NCBI GenBank assembly: GCA_964019135.1
Contig: OZ025263.1
Span: forward strand, 18,701,123 to 18,765,122
From: Arenicola marina
Lineage: Eukaryota; Annelida; Polychaeta; Arenicolidae
DNA length: 64,000 nucleotides
Reading direction: 5' to 3'
Part shown: positions 34,281 to 44,822 of the stretch, in pieces
Layout: each line of letters starts with the position of its first letter
Numbering within the stretch: the stretch's first letter is position 1
Position numbers and translations under genes: made by a program
The notes under the pieces: model-generated
What the model was told of the DNA's origin: nothing
The model's database searches: none
The model's input: only the letters and a program-made list of their open reading frames with translations

Positions 34281-34549
34281 CAGTGGCGGATCCAGGAAAT
34301 TGAGGGAAATGGCGGAGAGGGGGTGGGGGGGGGGGGAGGCACTTATGAATGTACTATTCAGACGCCCATCGAGTAAAAAACTTGCCACCATGGGGGGAGG
34401 GGGGGGGGTGGGCCTGGGGAAGTGTTGTACTGAAAGAATAGTGACTTGCTTTCAGAGAAAAGAGGGTCACGTGCCTTTTTTCACCTATTACTCATCCATA
34501 GGGGTAGGGGGCACGTGCCCCTGTGCCCCCTCCCATGAATCCGCCACTG
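34281..34549. mobile_element. hAT-like MITE, copy A, inside the 31-bp array
   Basis: The ends are CAGTGGCGGATCC (34281) and GAATCCGCCACTG (to 34549), typical in form for hAT-type short elements that start CAGTG or CAGNG. The interior is G-rich on the left and C-rich on the right and includes AAAGAATAGTGACT, similar to copy B. Partial array units lie on the left (34247-34280) and the full array on the right. An 8-bp target duplication is not clear. Confidence 0.7.
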
Positions 34550-35430
34550 AGACATGTATATACAAGTCAGTCATCTAGTAAGATATGTATATACAAGTCA
34601 GTCACCTAGTAAGATATGTATATACAAGTCAGTCATCTAGTTAGATATGTATATACAAGTCAGTCACCTAGTAAGATATGTATATACAAGTCAGTCATCT
34701 AGTTAGATATGTATATACAAGTCAGTCATCTAGTAAGATATGTATATACAAGTCAGTCATCTAGTAAGATGTGTATATACAAGTCAGTCATCTAGTAAGA
34801 TATGTATATACAAGTCAGTCATCTAGTAAGATATGTATATACAAGTCAGTCATCTAGTAAGATATGTATATACAAGTCAGTCATCTAGTAAGCTATGTAT
34901 ATACAAGTCAGTCATCTAGTAAGATATGTATATACAAGTCAGTCATCTAGTAAGATATGTATATACAAGTCAGTCATCTAGTAAGATATGTATATACAAG
35001 TCAGTCATCTAGTAAGATATGTATATACAAGTCAGTCATCTAGTAAGATATGTATATACAAGTCAGTCACCTAGTAAGATATGTATATACAAGTCAGTCA
35101 TCTAGTAAGATATGTATATACAAGTCAGTCATCTAGTAAGATATGTATATACAAGTCAGTCATCTAGTAAGATATGTATATACAAGTCAGTCATCTAGTA
35201 AGATATGTATATACAAGTCAGTCATCTAGTAAGATATGTATATACAAGTCAGTCATCTAGTAAGATATGTATATACAAGTCAGTCATCTAGTAAGATATG
35301 TATATACAAGTCAGTCACCTAGTAAGATATGTATATACAAGTCAGTCATCTAGTTAGATATGTATATACAAGTCAGTCATCTAGTAAGATGTGTATATAC
35401 AAGTCAGTCATCTAGTAAGTATGTATATAT
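34550..35430. repeat. 31-bp minisatellite, about 28 copies, very homogeneous
   Basis: The unit is GATATGTATATACAAGTCAG then TCATCTAGTAA; variants are mostly TCACC for TCATC and TTAGA for TAAGA. A related fragment lies left of the hAT-like element at 34247-34280. Confidence 0.97.
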
Positions 35431-37172
35431 AAGTCATATAAAAAGAAGAGTAGTTTTGTTTCGCTACATGGGATGTAATGCTGGGGGATATATAACGATG
35501 GTGACCTACAATCCATGGAAACACCATATACCGTCCATACCTGTTATAAGCAACATCCCATTGGAACCACAAATAGCATTATTGAAGGCCAGGCTGCACG
35601 GCGTGGCAGCATCCGTCGATTCCGGGTTACCCTGACACCCTGACACACCTGCCCACCCGCCAACCCAGAGGCCACCCCCTCCCTAACCACCCCGACAGCC
35701 CCGACCACGAGGGCACCACCCCAACACCCGACCGTTGACCACTGAAACTGGGTCAGGCTTCCTAGAAAATTATACGCTAGGGATGTATAAAGGTGTTTGC
35801 AACGCCCGCGAAACCATATATTGACCCTGAGCGCTTCCAATTTCTGCTGCGTTATTGCCCTCTGGCGCTAAACTAACAATAACACCATTATTATTGTATT
35901 TGTGACTGCATTGTGCTGCATTTCCTACTGGTAATACGCGCTCGGCCTACTTTTGTAACATAACACAGATGACACTAAAATCGTGCGACCGGCTATATAC
36001 GATATAATACTACACACGCTTGGCCGCTGATTCTATAAACGTGGTATGTAGGATTAGTTACATGTTGGATTGAATGGATTTTTTACGTCTAGCTCCCTCC
36101 ACCCCCCCCCCCCTTCCTCATCCACACACACTCCGCTCCCTCGGTTTTGACGGGACGGGGATGGACATCCGGGAATGGGATTCTCATTTAGAGACTGGGA
36201 ATCAGGAAACTAATTTATCGTTAAATGGGGACCTTCGTGATGAAGGAACTTAATTTTTCGAGAACTGGGAATTTTAACTCTGTGTTTTACTATCGCTGAT
36301 CATTTATCTAACCGAGAAAGAATATTTTGGTGGAGGCTTGTTCTCGCATTTTGCATGGCGTGGCTCGCGCAAATCCTTGCTTCCCAATAATAGTAGTACA
36401 GCTGATGCAAGGGCGGATCCAAGGGGCCCTTGACCCCGCCCCTCAAGCGGCGAAATCGTGGTTGGCGGTCACTTGTATATTTTCTTGTGAGCTCTAGACA
36501 GGTCAGCAATATTCTGTAATTTGGACGATAGACACTTGGGTATTATATGCAGGCTCCAGAGTCCAGACTCCAGAGTCCAGGCTGGCGGCTGCCTTCAAGC
36601 ACTGTTAAAGACGATGATTTTTCTTCGAATTACCCTTATTGAGGAAGAATGCCCCCCCCCCACACAAACACACTTTGCAAATTCCTGGATTCGTCCCTAA
36701 ATAGTCAATTTTGAAATATCGGCATAATCTGAAACCTGCTCAAACTACAATTTTCTACACACGGAGCCGTTTTGGGAAATGTCTGAAACGCATTATACGA
36801 CTGTGTGAATGTTAAAAAGCGGCAGCCATGCCCAACTGTTGATGACGTAGTACACAAGAATGTCACACAAGAAATATCTGCACCCCGACGCCACCGCCAC
36901 GCACCCACCCCCCCCCCCCCCCCGCCCCGCAGGCGGGTTGACCGACTATATTGACTGGGTGCGTATTGTGATATGGCGTCCGGTGGGGTAACGCGATCTA
37001 AGGTAGCGGGAGGGGGAGGGGGAGGGGGAGGGAGAGGGGGAGGGGGATTTAATTCTTGTGTGGAGTCAGTCGTGTCTCAGTTCATGTTAAACTGAAATAT
37101 AACCCACGATAGTTAGGGATACTGAGCTCCAATGCTGCCGCGATGTTAAAGTATTATACATATTGATCCACG
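35431..37172. other. No gene seen; C runs and a GGGAGG microsatellite
   Basis: C runs near 36102 and 36907, and GGGGGA/GGGAGG repeats at about 37010-37048. GGGCGGATCCAAGGGG at 36413-36428 resembles one end of the hAT-like family, but no partner end was found. Confidence 0.5.
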
Positions 37173-37817
37173 ATGACTTCTGCAGTTGAAGAGACCCAGC
37201 CAAATGCCTTAGTTGAGGAGACCCAGCCAAACACCCCAGTTGAGGAGGCCCAACCAAACGGCTCAGTTGAGGAGACTCAGCCAAACGCCTCAGTTGCGGA
37301 GACCCAGCCAAACGCCTCAGATGCGGAGACCCAGCCAAACGCCTCAGTTGCGGAGACCCAGCAAAACACATCAGTTAAGGAGACCCAGCCAAACACATCA
37401 GTTGAGGAGACCCAGCCAAACACCTCATTTGAGGAAACCCAACCAAACGCCTCATTTGAGGAGACCCAGCCAAACACCTCAGTGGAGGAGACCCAAACAA
37501 ACGCCTCATTTGAGGAGACCCAACCAAACGCCCCAGTTGAGGAGACCCAGCCAAACGCCTCAGTTGCGGAGACCCAACCAAACACATCAGTTGAGGAGAC
37601 CCAACCAAACACATTAGTTGAGGAGACCCAACCAAACACATCAGTTGAGGAGACCCAGCCAAACGCCTCAGTTGCGGAGACCCAACCAAACACATCAGTT
37701 GAGGAGACCCAGCCAAACACATTAGTTGAGGAGACCCAACCAAACACATCAGTTGCGGAAACCCAACCTAACACATCAGTTGAGGAGACCAACCTGGTCT
37801 ATTTGACACGGATATGA
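37173..37817 (+). repeat. 27-bp minisatellite with an ATG-started 214-residue frame
   Basis: The unit is GTTGAGGAGACCCAGCCAAA plus CACCTCA. On the plus strand an ATG at 37173 with A at -3 opens 214 codons of a nine-residue acidic repeat, V-E-E-T-Q-P-N-T-S, ending in a short non-repeat tail. Substitutions between copies are both synonymous (CAG/CAA, ACC/ACA) and not (GAG/GCG, TCA/TTA), so selection is not evident. The minus strand is also open in two frames. Treated as a repeat; a coding role is possible but unsupported. Confidence 0.85.
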
Positions 37818-38468
37818 CACGTCTAGCGGTGTCTCCGCGCCTTGCGCACCCACCACCCACCCACAGAAGCAGTTAAATCAGGGGACTTGGCCAGAAACTA
37901 GGCAGCGTAATCCGTCTGATATAGACCGGGGGATGTGAGCTTCCGGCGTCGCCAATAATGAACAAAAATGATAAGTATTAGTGCATCAGGCCAGTTTTTT
38001 GTGTGCAGCAAGACAAATTGTGACAAAGAACCTTGCAGAAATATGAAATGAGTGAGATTAACACTTACCCCAGATGCAGGTACCGGGCACCAGCTCAGTA
38101 TGCATACCAACTGCGCTAAGGAGGCGCTCCAGGTGATCGCTAGAATCCCACGGTCTTGATGCAAGTGGGGTTTGGGTACTACACCCGGCATATTCCCAAT
38201 GCCAACACCATGGCTTTGCTGAACCAGACTGCCGTAGGGCAGGTGACGTGCCAACGCCTTTGTCTGGCAGCAAGGTCAAGGTCGAAGTCGTCTGTGAACC
38301 CACCTTACTATAGATAACCGTGGGAGCCCCATAGACGGTCCATAGTACCGTTTAGCGCTTTACCCTTCCTTCTCGGGGGTCGTTAGCAATATGAAGGAAA
38401 CCACCGGTGGTAGGAGGTCAGTAGGTCAGTGGGTCAGTGTGTCAGTGTGTCAATGTGGGGGTTCCTGG
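37818..38468. other. No gene seen
   Basis: Minus frames at 37898-38303 have no recognised domain. Confidence 0.45.
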
Positions 38469-38814
38469 CAGTGGCGGATCCAAGAATTTACGAAAGGGGG
38501 GACACCATTTACTGAAGTACTATAGAGGGGCTTATCCTGTGATAACCTCGCAACCGGGTGTGTGGACAGGGGTGGGGGGGGGGGGTGTTCTAGGAAAATA
38601 CTATCCAACAACGGATCATATTAAAAACTTATGCCCGGGCGGGGGCGGGGGGTGGGTGGTAAAGTTGTGCAGAAAGAATACTGACTGTGCCCCCTATAAC
38701 CCCTTCTTTAGAGAAAAGGATGGCCTTTTTCGCCTTTTTTCCGGCAAAAGAGGGGGAGGGGGAGGTACGAGCCCCCTGCCCCCCCCCCGACCCCCCCACC
38801 GGGATCCGCTCTTG
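38469..38814. mobile_element. hAT-like MITE, copy B, with decayed right end
   Basis: The left end CAGTGGCGGATCC matches copy A exactly. The right end reads GGATCCGCTCTTG where copy A has GAATCCGCCACTG. The interior shares GCAGAAAGAATACTGACT and TTAGAGAAAAG-like blocks with copy A and is longer (346 against 269 bp). Confidence 0.65.
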
Positions 38815-38901
38815 CTTGGAAAGGGCTCCACATAATGTTCAATAAAATATATATATTTACAATAACAATACAAAAATGTCGTAGTTGTTCCTAAATATAA
38901 G

Positions 38902-39359
38902 TGCTAACTGACGAAAATAGCAATGAGCTATAATATTGCTCACTGACGAAGATACCAATGAGCTATAATATTGCTAACTGACGAAGATACCAATGAGCTA
39001 TAAGATTGCTAACTGACGAAGATACCAATGAGCTATAATATTGCTAACTGACGAAGATACCAATGAGCTGTAATATTGCTAACTGACGAAGATACCAATG
39101 AGCTATAATATTGCTAACTGACGAAGATACGAATGAGCTATAATATTGCCCACTGACGAAGATACCAATGAGCTATAATATTGCTAACTGACGAAGATAC
39201 CAATGAGCTATAATATTGCTAACTGACGAAGATACCGATGAGCTATAATATTGCTAACTGACGAAGATACCAATGAGCTATAATATTGCTAACTGACGAA
39301 GATACCAATGAGCTATAATATTGCTAAATGACGAAGATACCAATGAGCTATAATATTGA
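38902..39359. repeat. 35-bp minisatellite, 13 copies
   Basis: The unit is CTAACTGACGAAGATACCAA then TGAGCTATAATATTG; copies are nearly identical. Confidence 0.96.
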
Positions 39360-41127
39360 GTTTATATTTAATAAATGATTTGATCACGTGGGGTAACATT
39401 TTTAAGCTCTTCTTTTTAAGACAAACATTAAGGATATCTTGTTAATTATTATTATTAAATGAAGCGCCACCTAGCGAATGCTGCATTACCGGTAAATGAG
39501 TTACTGTGTTGTGTTGATCGTTGAGATTCAAGAGTTAAAGTGAAAATAAGACATTAAAGCTCCGTTGCCGTGGTAACTATAGTAAGCACGACATGAGGGG
39601 TCTATACTATTACTGGTGGGGATACAATATCAGGCTGGCCTCAAATTGCCAGGTGGGGGTAGAGATCAGCTTGATTGTCTCTTCTCCTTGAGTATCTCGT
39701 CTCTGCCCAAACAAACAACGCTGTATTAACGGCTCCAACAACCGCTTAGATCAGCCATCATATTCAAAGGTCACCTTAAGTTAAATGGGGGTGGACACAA
39801 GACTCTGCCATCCCTGAAACTGAAACTGTATCTTGTTTGTGAGGATGAATCAATTACTGGGCTGTACAAACACATGTCTCTAATCCAGGCTCTTTACTGA
39901 AATAACTAAACGCCCGTTTTGCCAGGGCTTCTTTTATCAGCGATGTGATATAGGCTAATGATGACGTACCATAAGGCGACGACATATATATATAGTGAAT
40001 ATTGCACATATCAGCAGGTGTTTCAATATGAGCCAGGTGTAATTGGCATGTGCTATTGGTCCAGTTTAATGTCTGGCATTCTAGCAGTACATCTGACACG
40101 CCTGTTCATTACTGCCAGGTTCATGTTTAGATCACCGCGTGTTATTGTCTTACTCAATTTACACGACAACGTGACAATAATATGAAACATTAATTAACTT
40201 AATTAACTTTGCTTCCATTAACCGAAGAGTATTTGGCAGCGAAATCGAGCAAAAGTCGAAAGCTGAACAAGGTCAACAATAAAAAAATTGAAGATTTTCT
40301 ATCTATGGATACAATATTGCCCACAATATTCTAGGAAAGAAAATTCATTACGGTGACACGGAGAGGAAGTAATGTTTATAAGCTGTGATAGTAAGACCAG
40401 TTATTACTGGTATTTCTGATGAAATAATTTTTTTTGTATATTTATTAATTTTCCAAAGCTCATTAAATCGGACGATTTGTCCATGACGTACTTTTTTTAA
40501 GCTTTATTTCTTCATAGAGGTTTGCAACAACGTACCACACAATAGAATGCTCAACTCTCCTAATAATTATGCAAAAGTGATGAGGACGTACACTTCGTGA
40601 TATTGTCCCCGGTCCGGCTAGGGATGGCGAGTGAAGGCCCGGAATGAGATGGAGAGGGGGAGGGGGAAATTCCATTGGTTCTCACTGGAGAAATGTGGCG
40701 TGGAAAAATCTTTTTGGAAGCATTTCCGCAGCCCCGTTTACTGACCTATACAACGATATGGGAGAGCCTTGTCCTCTTAGTTACAACACCCTCACGCCAC
40801 AGTTATATGCCAAGTTACCCTTTACTGTGTCTAGCTGTGATAGACGTTATGTAGCCTTCAATGGCTCACATACTGTTATGTCTATTTATTGTATAGTTTA
40901 CATAAAGTTCGTATTTATGTTATAGTTTATATTTATATATCGTTTGTTTATGACTTGCTCTTTTATTACGTTCTTTGTTAGTTTGTATCCATGTCATTTG
41001 CAGTTCAACGCACGTTATCCAGCACGAGCGAATAAGAATTTGCCGTCTGCTCTTGTCACGAGAAATGTGCTGAATGAATGCAATTTGTGTCTTGTTTTTG
41101 TGTGACAATAAACTGGTAATATATGGC
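39360..41127. other. No gene seen
   Basis: Unique sequence without supported coding frames. Confidence 0.5.
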
Positions 41128-41217
41128 ACTGACATGGTCACTGACAAGGTCACTGATATGGCCACTGATAGGGCCACTGACATGGCCACTGACATGGCCA
41201 CTGATATGGTCACTGAT
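41128..41217. repeat. 12-bp tandem repeat, about 7 copies
   Basis: Unit of the form GGCCACTGACAT, with GGTCACTGATAT variants. Confidence 0.85.
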
Positions 41218-41948
41218 GATGGCACGTACTGGTTAGTAGTTCATGGTCGTGTCAAGGGCGTGCCATGTAAGTATCTTGTTGCATACCTCGTGTCAGTCAG
41301 TGTACGTTTTCGTATGGCGACAGGTGGAGGTGCGCAAACACCTTCCTCGGCCTGGTTTAATTCCATACCTATTAATTGTGTATTGTATTTCAGCACGACT
41401 GTAAATTTGAAGAGGCGTTGGAGTCAACGCTGATGCATGCATGGAAAGCGGATGCCCGGGGCCTTGTTCCCAAAAGACATTGGTGCCTTAACATTGATAT
41501 CTTCATGCACGACCCGGGGGCGAAAACAGGTGTGTAAGGTGGGGTGGGGGGTATTTGCTAGTGTAAATGCGTCCCCTTTATTATGTATAACCGACGACTT
41601 TATGGACAAATGATCATCGGAGTCATGTTTTTGTTCGGGGGGGGGGGAGGTGGGTGTGGGGTATGAGCATATCTTCATCAATTATAGTGGTGGGGTGAGG
41701 GGGGGGCAGCTGGTGCAAAGGGAGCTGCCTCGTCTTGGTTATAGAAAACACCAGGCTAATTCTTCGCCTGTGGCTGTGATGTTGAGTAAAAAATTCTAAC
41801 ATAATGGCGCCATTTGCATGACCTATTCGACAAGTGTACTTGGTACGAATGCACCATTGTATCGATGATAATGTTTAGTAACATCGTGTACCACTTCCTC
41901 CTAGAAGTGTACCTTTTTTCATGTTGAACTTCTTGTACTTTAAATGCC
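41218..41948. other. No gene seen; G run near 41638
   Basis: Only short frames without recognisable content. Confidence 0.5.
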
Positions 41949-44153
41949 CTGTGCCATGAGACGGCCTTGAGGCTTGCTCTGGCGGCCGTCTGTGCCATGA
42001 GACGGCCTTGAGGCTTGCTCTGGCGGCCGTCTGTGCCATGAGACGGCCTTGAGGCTTGCTCTGGCGGCAGTCTGCGCCATGAGACGGCCTTGAGGCTTGC
42101 TCTGGCGGCCGTCTGTGCCATGAGACGGCCTTGAGGCTTGCTCTGGCCGGCAGTCTGTGCCATGAGACGGCATTGAGGCTTGCTCTGGCCGGCAGTCTGT
42201 GCCATGAGACGGCATTGAGGCTTGCTCTGGCGACAGTCTGTGCCATGAGAGGGCCTTGAGGCTTGCTCTGGCGGCAGTCTGTGCCATGAGACGGCCTTGA
42301 GGCTTGCTCTGGCGGCAGTCTGTGCCATGAGACGGCCTTGAGGCTTGCTCTGGCGGCAGTCTGTGCCATGAGACGGCCTTGAGGCTTGCTCTGGCGGCAG
42401 TCTGTGCCATGAGACGGCCTTGAGGCTTGCTCTGGCGGCTGTCTGTGTCATGAGACGGCCTTGAGGCTTGCCCTGGCGGCAGTCTGTGCCATGAGACGGC
42501 CTTGAGGCTTGCTCTGGCGGCAGTCTGCGCCATGAGACGGCCTTGAGGCTTGCTCTGGCGGCAGTCTGTGCCATGAGACGGCCTTGAGGCTTGCTCTGGC
42601 GGCAGTCTGTGCCATGAGACGGCCTTGAGGCTTGCTCTGGCGGCAGTCTGTACCATGAGACGGCCTTGAGGCTTGCTCTGGCGGCAGTCTGTGCCATGAG
42701 ACGGCCTTGAGGCTTGCTCTGGCGGCAGTCCCTGTCTGTGCCATGAGACGGCCTTGAGGCTTGCTCTGGCGGCAGTCTGTGCCATGAGACGGCCTTGAGG
42801 CTTGCTCTGGCGGCAGTCTGTGCCATGGGACGGCCTTGAGGCTTGCTCTGGCGGCAGTCTGTGCCATGAGACGGCCTTGAGGCTTGCTCTGGCGGCAGTC
42901 CCTGTCTGTGCCATGAGACGGCCTTGAGGCTTGCTCTGGCGGCAGTCTGTGCCATGAGACGGCCTTGAGGCTTGCTCTGGCGGCAGTCTGTGCCATGAGA
43001 CGGCCTTGAGGCTTGCTCTGGCGGCAGTCTGTGCAATGAGACGGCCTTGAGGCTTGCTCTGGCGGCAGTCTGTGCCATGAGACGGCCTTGAGTCTTGCTC
43101 TGGCGGCCGTCTGTGCCATGAGACGGCCTTGAGGCTTGCTCTGGCGGCAGTCTGTGCCATGAGACGGCCTTGAGGCTTGCTCTGGCGGCAGTCTGTGCCA
43201 TGAGACGGCCTTGAGGCTTGCTCTGGCCGGCAGTCTGTGCCATGAGACGGCCTTGAGGCTTGCTCTGGCGGCAGTCTGTGCCATGAGACGGCCTTGAGGC
43301 TTGCTCTGGGGGCAGTCTGTGCCATGAGAGGGCATTGAGGCTTGCTCTGGCGGCAGTCTGTGCCATGAGACGGCCTTGAGGCTTGCTCTGGCGGCAGTCT
43401 GCGCCATGAGACGGCCTTGAGGCTTGCTCTGGCGGCAGTCCCTGTCTGTGCCATGAGACGGCCTTGAGGCTTGCTCTGCCGGCAGTGTGTGCCATGAGAC
43501 GGCCTTGAGGCTTGCTCTGGCGGCAGTCTGTGCCATGAGAGGGCCTTGAGGCTTGCTCTGGCGGCAGTCTGTGCCATGAGACGGCCTTGAGGCTTGCTCT
43601 GGCGGCAGTCTGTGCCATGAGACGGCCTTGAGGCTTGCTCTGGCGGCAGTCTGTGCCATGAGACGGCCTTGAGTCTTGCTCTGGCGGCCGTCTGTGCCAT
43701 GAGACGGCCTTGAGGCTTGCTCTGGCGGCAGTCTGTGCCATGAGACGGCCTTGAAGCTCGCTCTGGCGGCAGTCTGTGCAATGAGACGGCCTTGAGGCTT
43801 GCTCTGGCGGCAGTCTGTGCCATGAGAGGGCCTTGAGTCTTGCTCTGGCGGCCGTCTGTGCCATGAGACGGCCTTGAGGCTTGCTCTGGCGGCAGTCTGT
43901 GCCATGAGACGGCCTTGAAGCTTGCTCTGGCGGCAGTCTGTGCAATGAGACGGCCTTGAGGCTTGCTCTGGCGGCAGTCTGTGCCATGAGAGGGCCTTGA
44001 GGCTTGCTCTGGCCGGCAGTCTGTGCCATGAGACGGCCTTGAGGCTTGCTCTGGCGGCAGTCCCTGTCTGTGCCATGAGACGGCCTTGAGGCTTGCTCTG
44101 GCCGGCAGTCTGTGCCATGAGACGGCCTTGAGGCTTGCTCTGGCGGCAGTCTG
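41949..44153. repeat. 41-bp minisatellite, about 53 copies
   Basis: The unit is GTCTGTGCCATGAGACGGCC then TTGAGGCTTGCTCTGGCGGCA. A few units gain one C (GGCCGGC) or six bases (CAGTCCCTGTCTG). Because 41 is not a multiple of 3 and the unit has no stop on the minus strand, all three minus frames stay open (about 580-830 codons). Each frame cycles through the same three peptides. No gene is called. Confidence 0.97.
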
Positions 44154-44547
44154 AGACAAATCCCTGTCTGCCCAGGTTGTTCACCGCCGCACACGTGGAG
44201 CGTGACCTTGGGGGGAGGGCGGGTGGTTAGGTTAAGGTCAAATAACGACACAATCCCGCACGAGCCCCAAGGCCGATTGGGACCAATGCAAAACTTGTTC
44301 TCATCAGAGGCTGGTTCCCAGATCGATCTGGAAGCTCACCGGAAGTCGTGATTAACACATGAAGGACAATGCGACCTCCGACATGGTTATGGCGCCCACG
44401 GATATTCTTCTCTTCCACGGCGAAGTGAAGTACGTTGTGGCGGTCTGCAAGTACATATTGCAGAGCCAATTACAGGCTTCTGATTATTGATATAAGATAG
44501 AAATATTACAGTAATTCGCCTACAGGCGATACACATGCTATATACCA
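44154..44547. other. No gene seen
   Basis: An 80-codon minus frame at 44227-44469 is not recognised. Confidence 0.45.
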
Positions 44548-44822
44548 CAGATTGAGCAAACATGGCTGATATCGCGAGATTTCGCCTGCGAGATCTCAGG
44601 CAGATTGCGCGAGATGACGATTGGTCAGTATTCTCATGACGCCTATGTGGGGAGGTACTCCCAAAATCTGATAGCGCATCATATGGAGATGGTATGTAAA
44701 TTTTCGTCCCGATTCAGTATATACACATATTTCGGTGGCCGACCAATCCGAGTAATCTCCCTCACTGGGCCTGAGATCTCGCAGGCGAAATCTCGCGATT
44801 TCAGCCATGTTTGCTCAATCTG
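44548..44822. mobile_element. 275-bp fold-back MITE with 53-bp terminal inverted repeats
   Basis: 44548-44600 starts CAGATTGAGCAAACATGGCT and is complementary to 44770-44822 with one mismatch. Weaker complementarity continues inward to about 85-90 bp per arm, through GATTGGTC and GACCAATC. TA dinucleotides sit three bases outside each end, which would fit a TA target if the termini are slightly longer. The interior is non-coding. Confidence 0.8.

Noticed and set aside
36413..36428. GGGCGGATCCAAGGGG as a third hAT-like end
   Set aside because: The first bases of the end (CAGT) and a partner end are missing, so the match is too short.
38060..38090. AACACTTACCCCAGATGCAGG looked like the 5' end of a U1 snRNA or a minus-strand splice donor
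   Set aside because: The rest of the U1 sequence does not follow, and no exon with recognisable coding content adjoins it.
41756..44251. Minus-strand open frames of 578-831 codons
   Set aside because: All three frames of the 41-bp repeat are open; the peptide cycles through the same three repeats.
44548..44600. ATGGCTGATATCGCGAG as a gene start
   Set aside because: It lies inside the terminal inverted repeat of a MITE, so the ATG recurs in both arms by structure.
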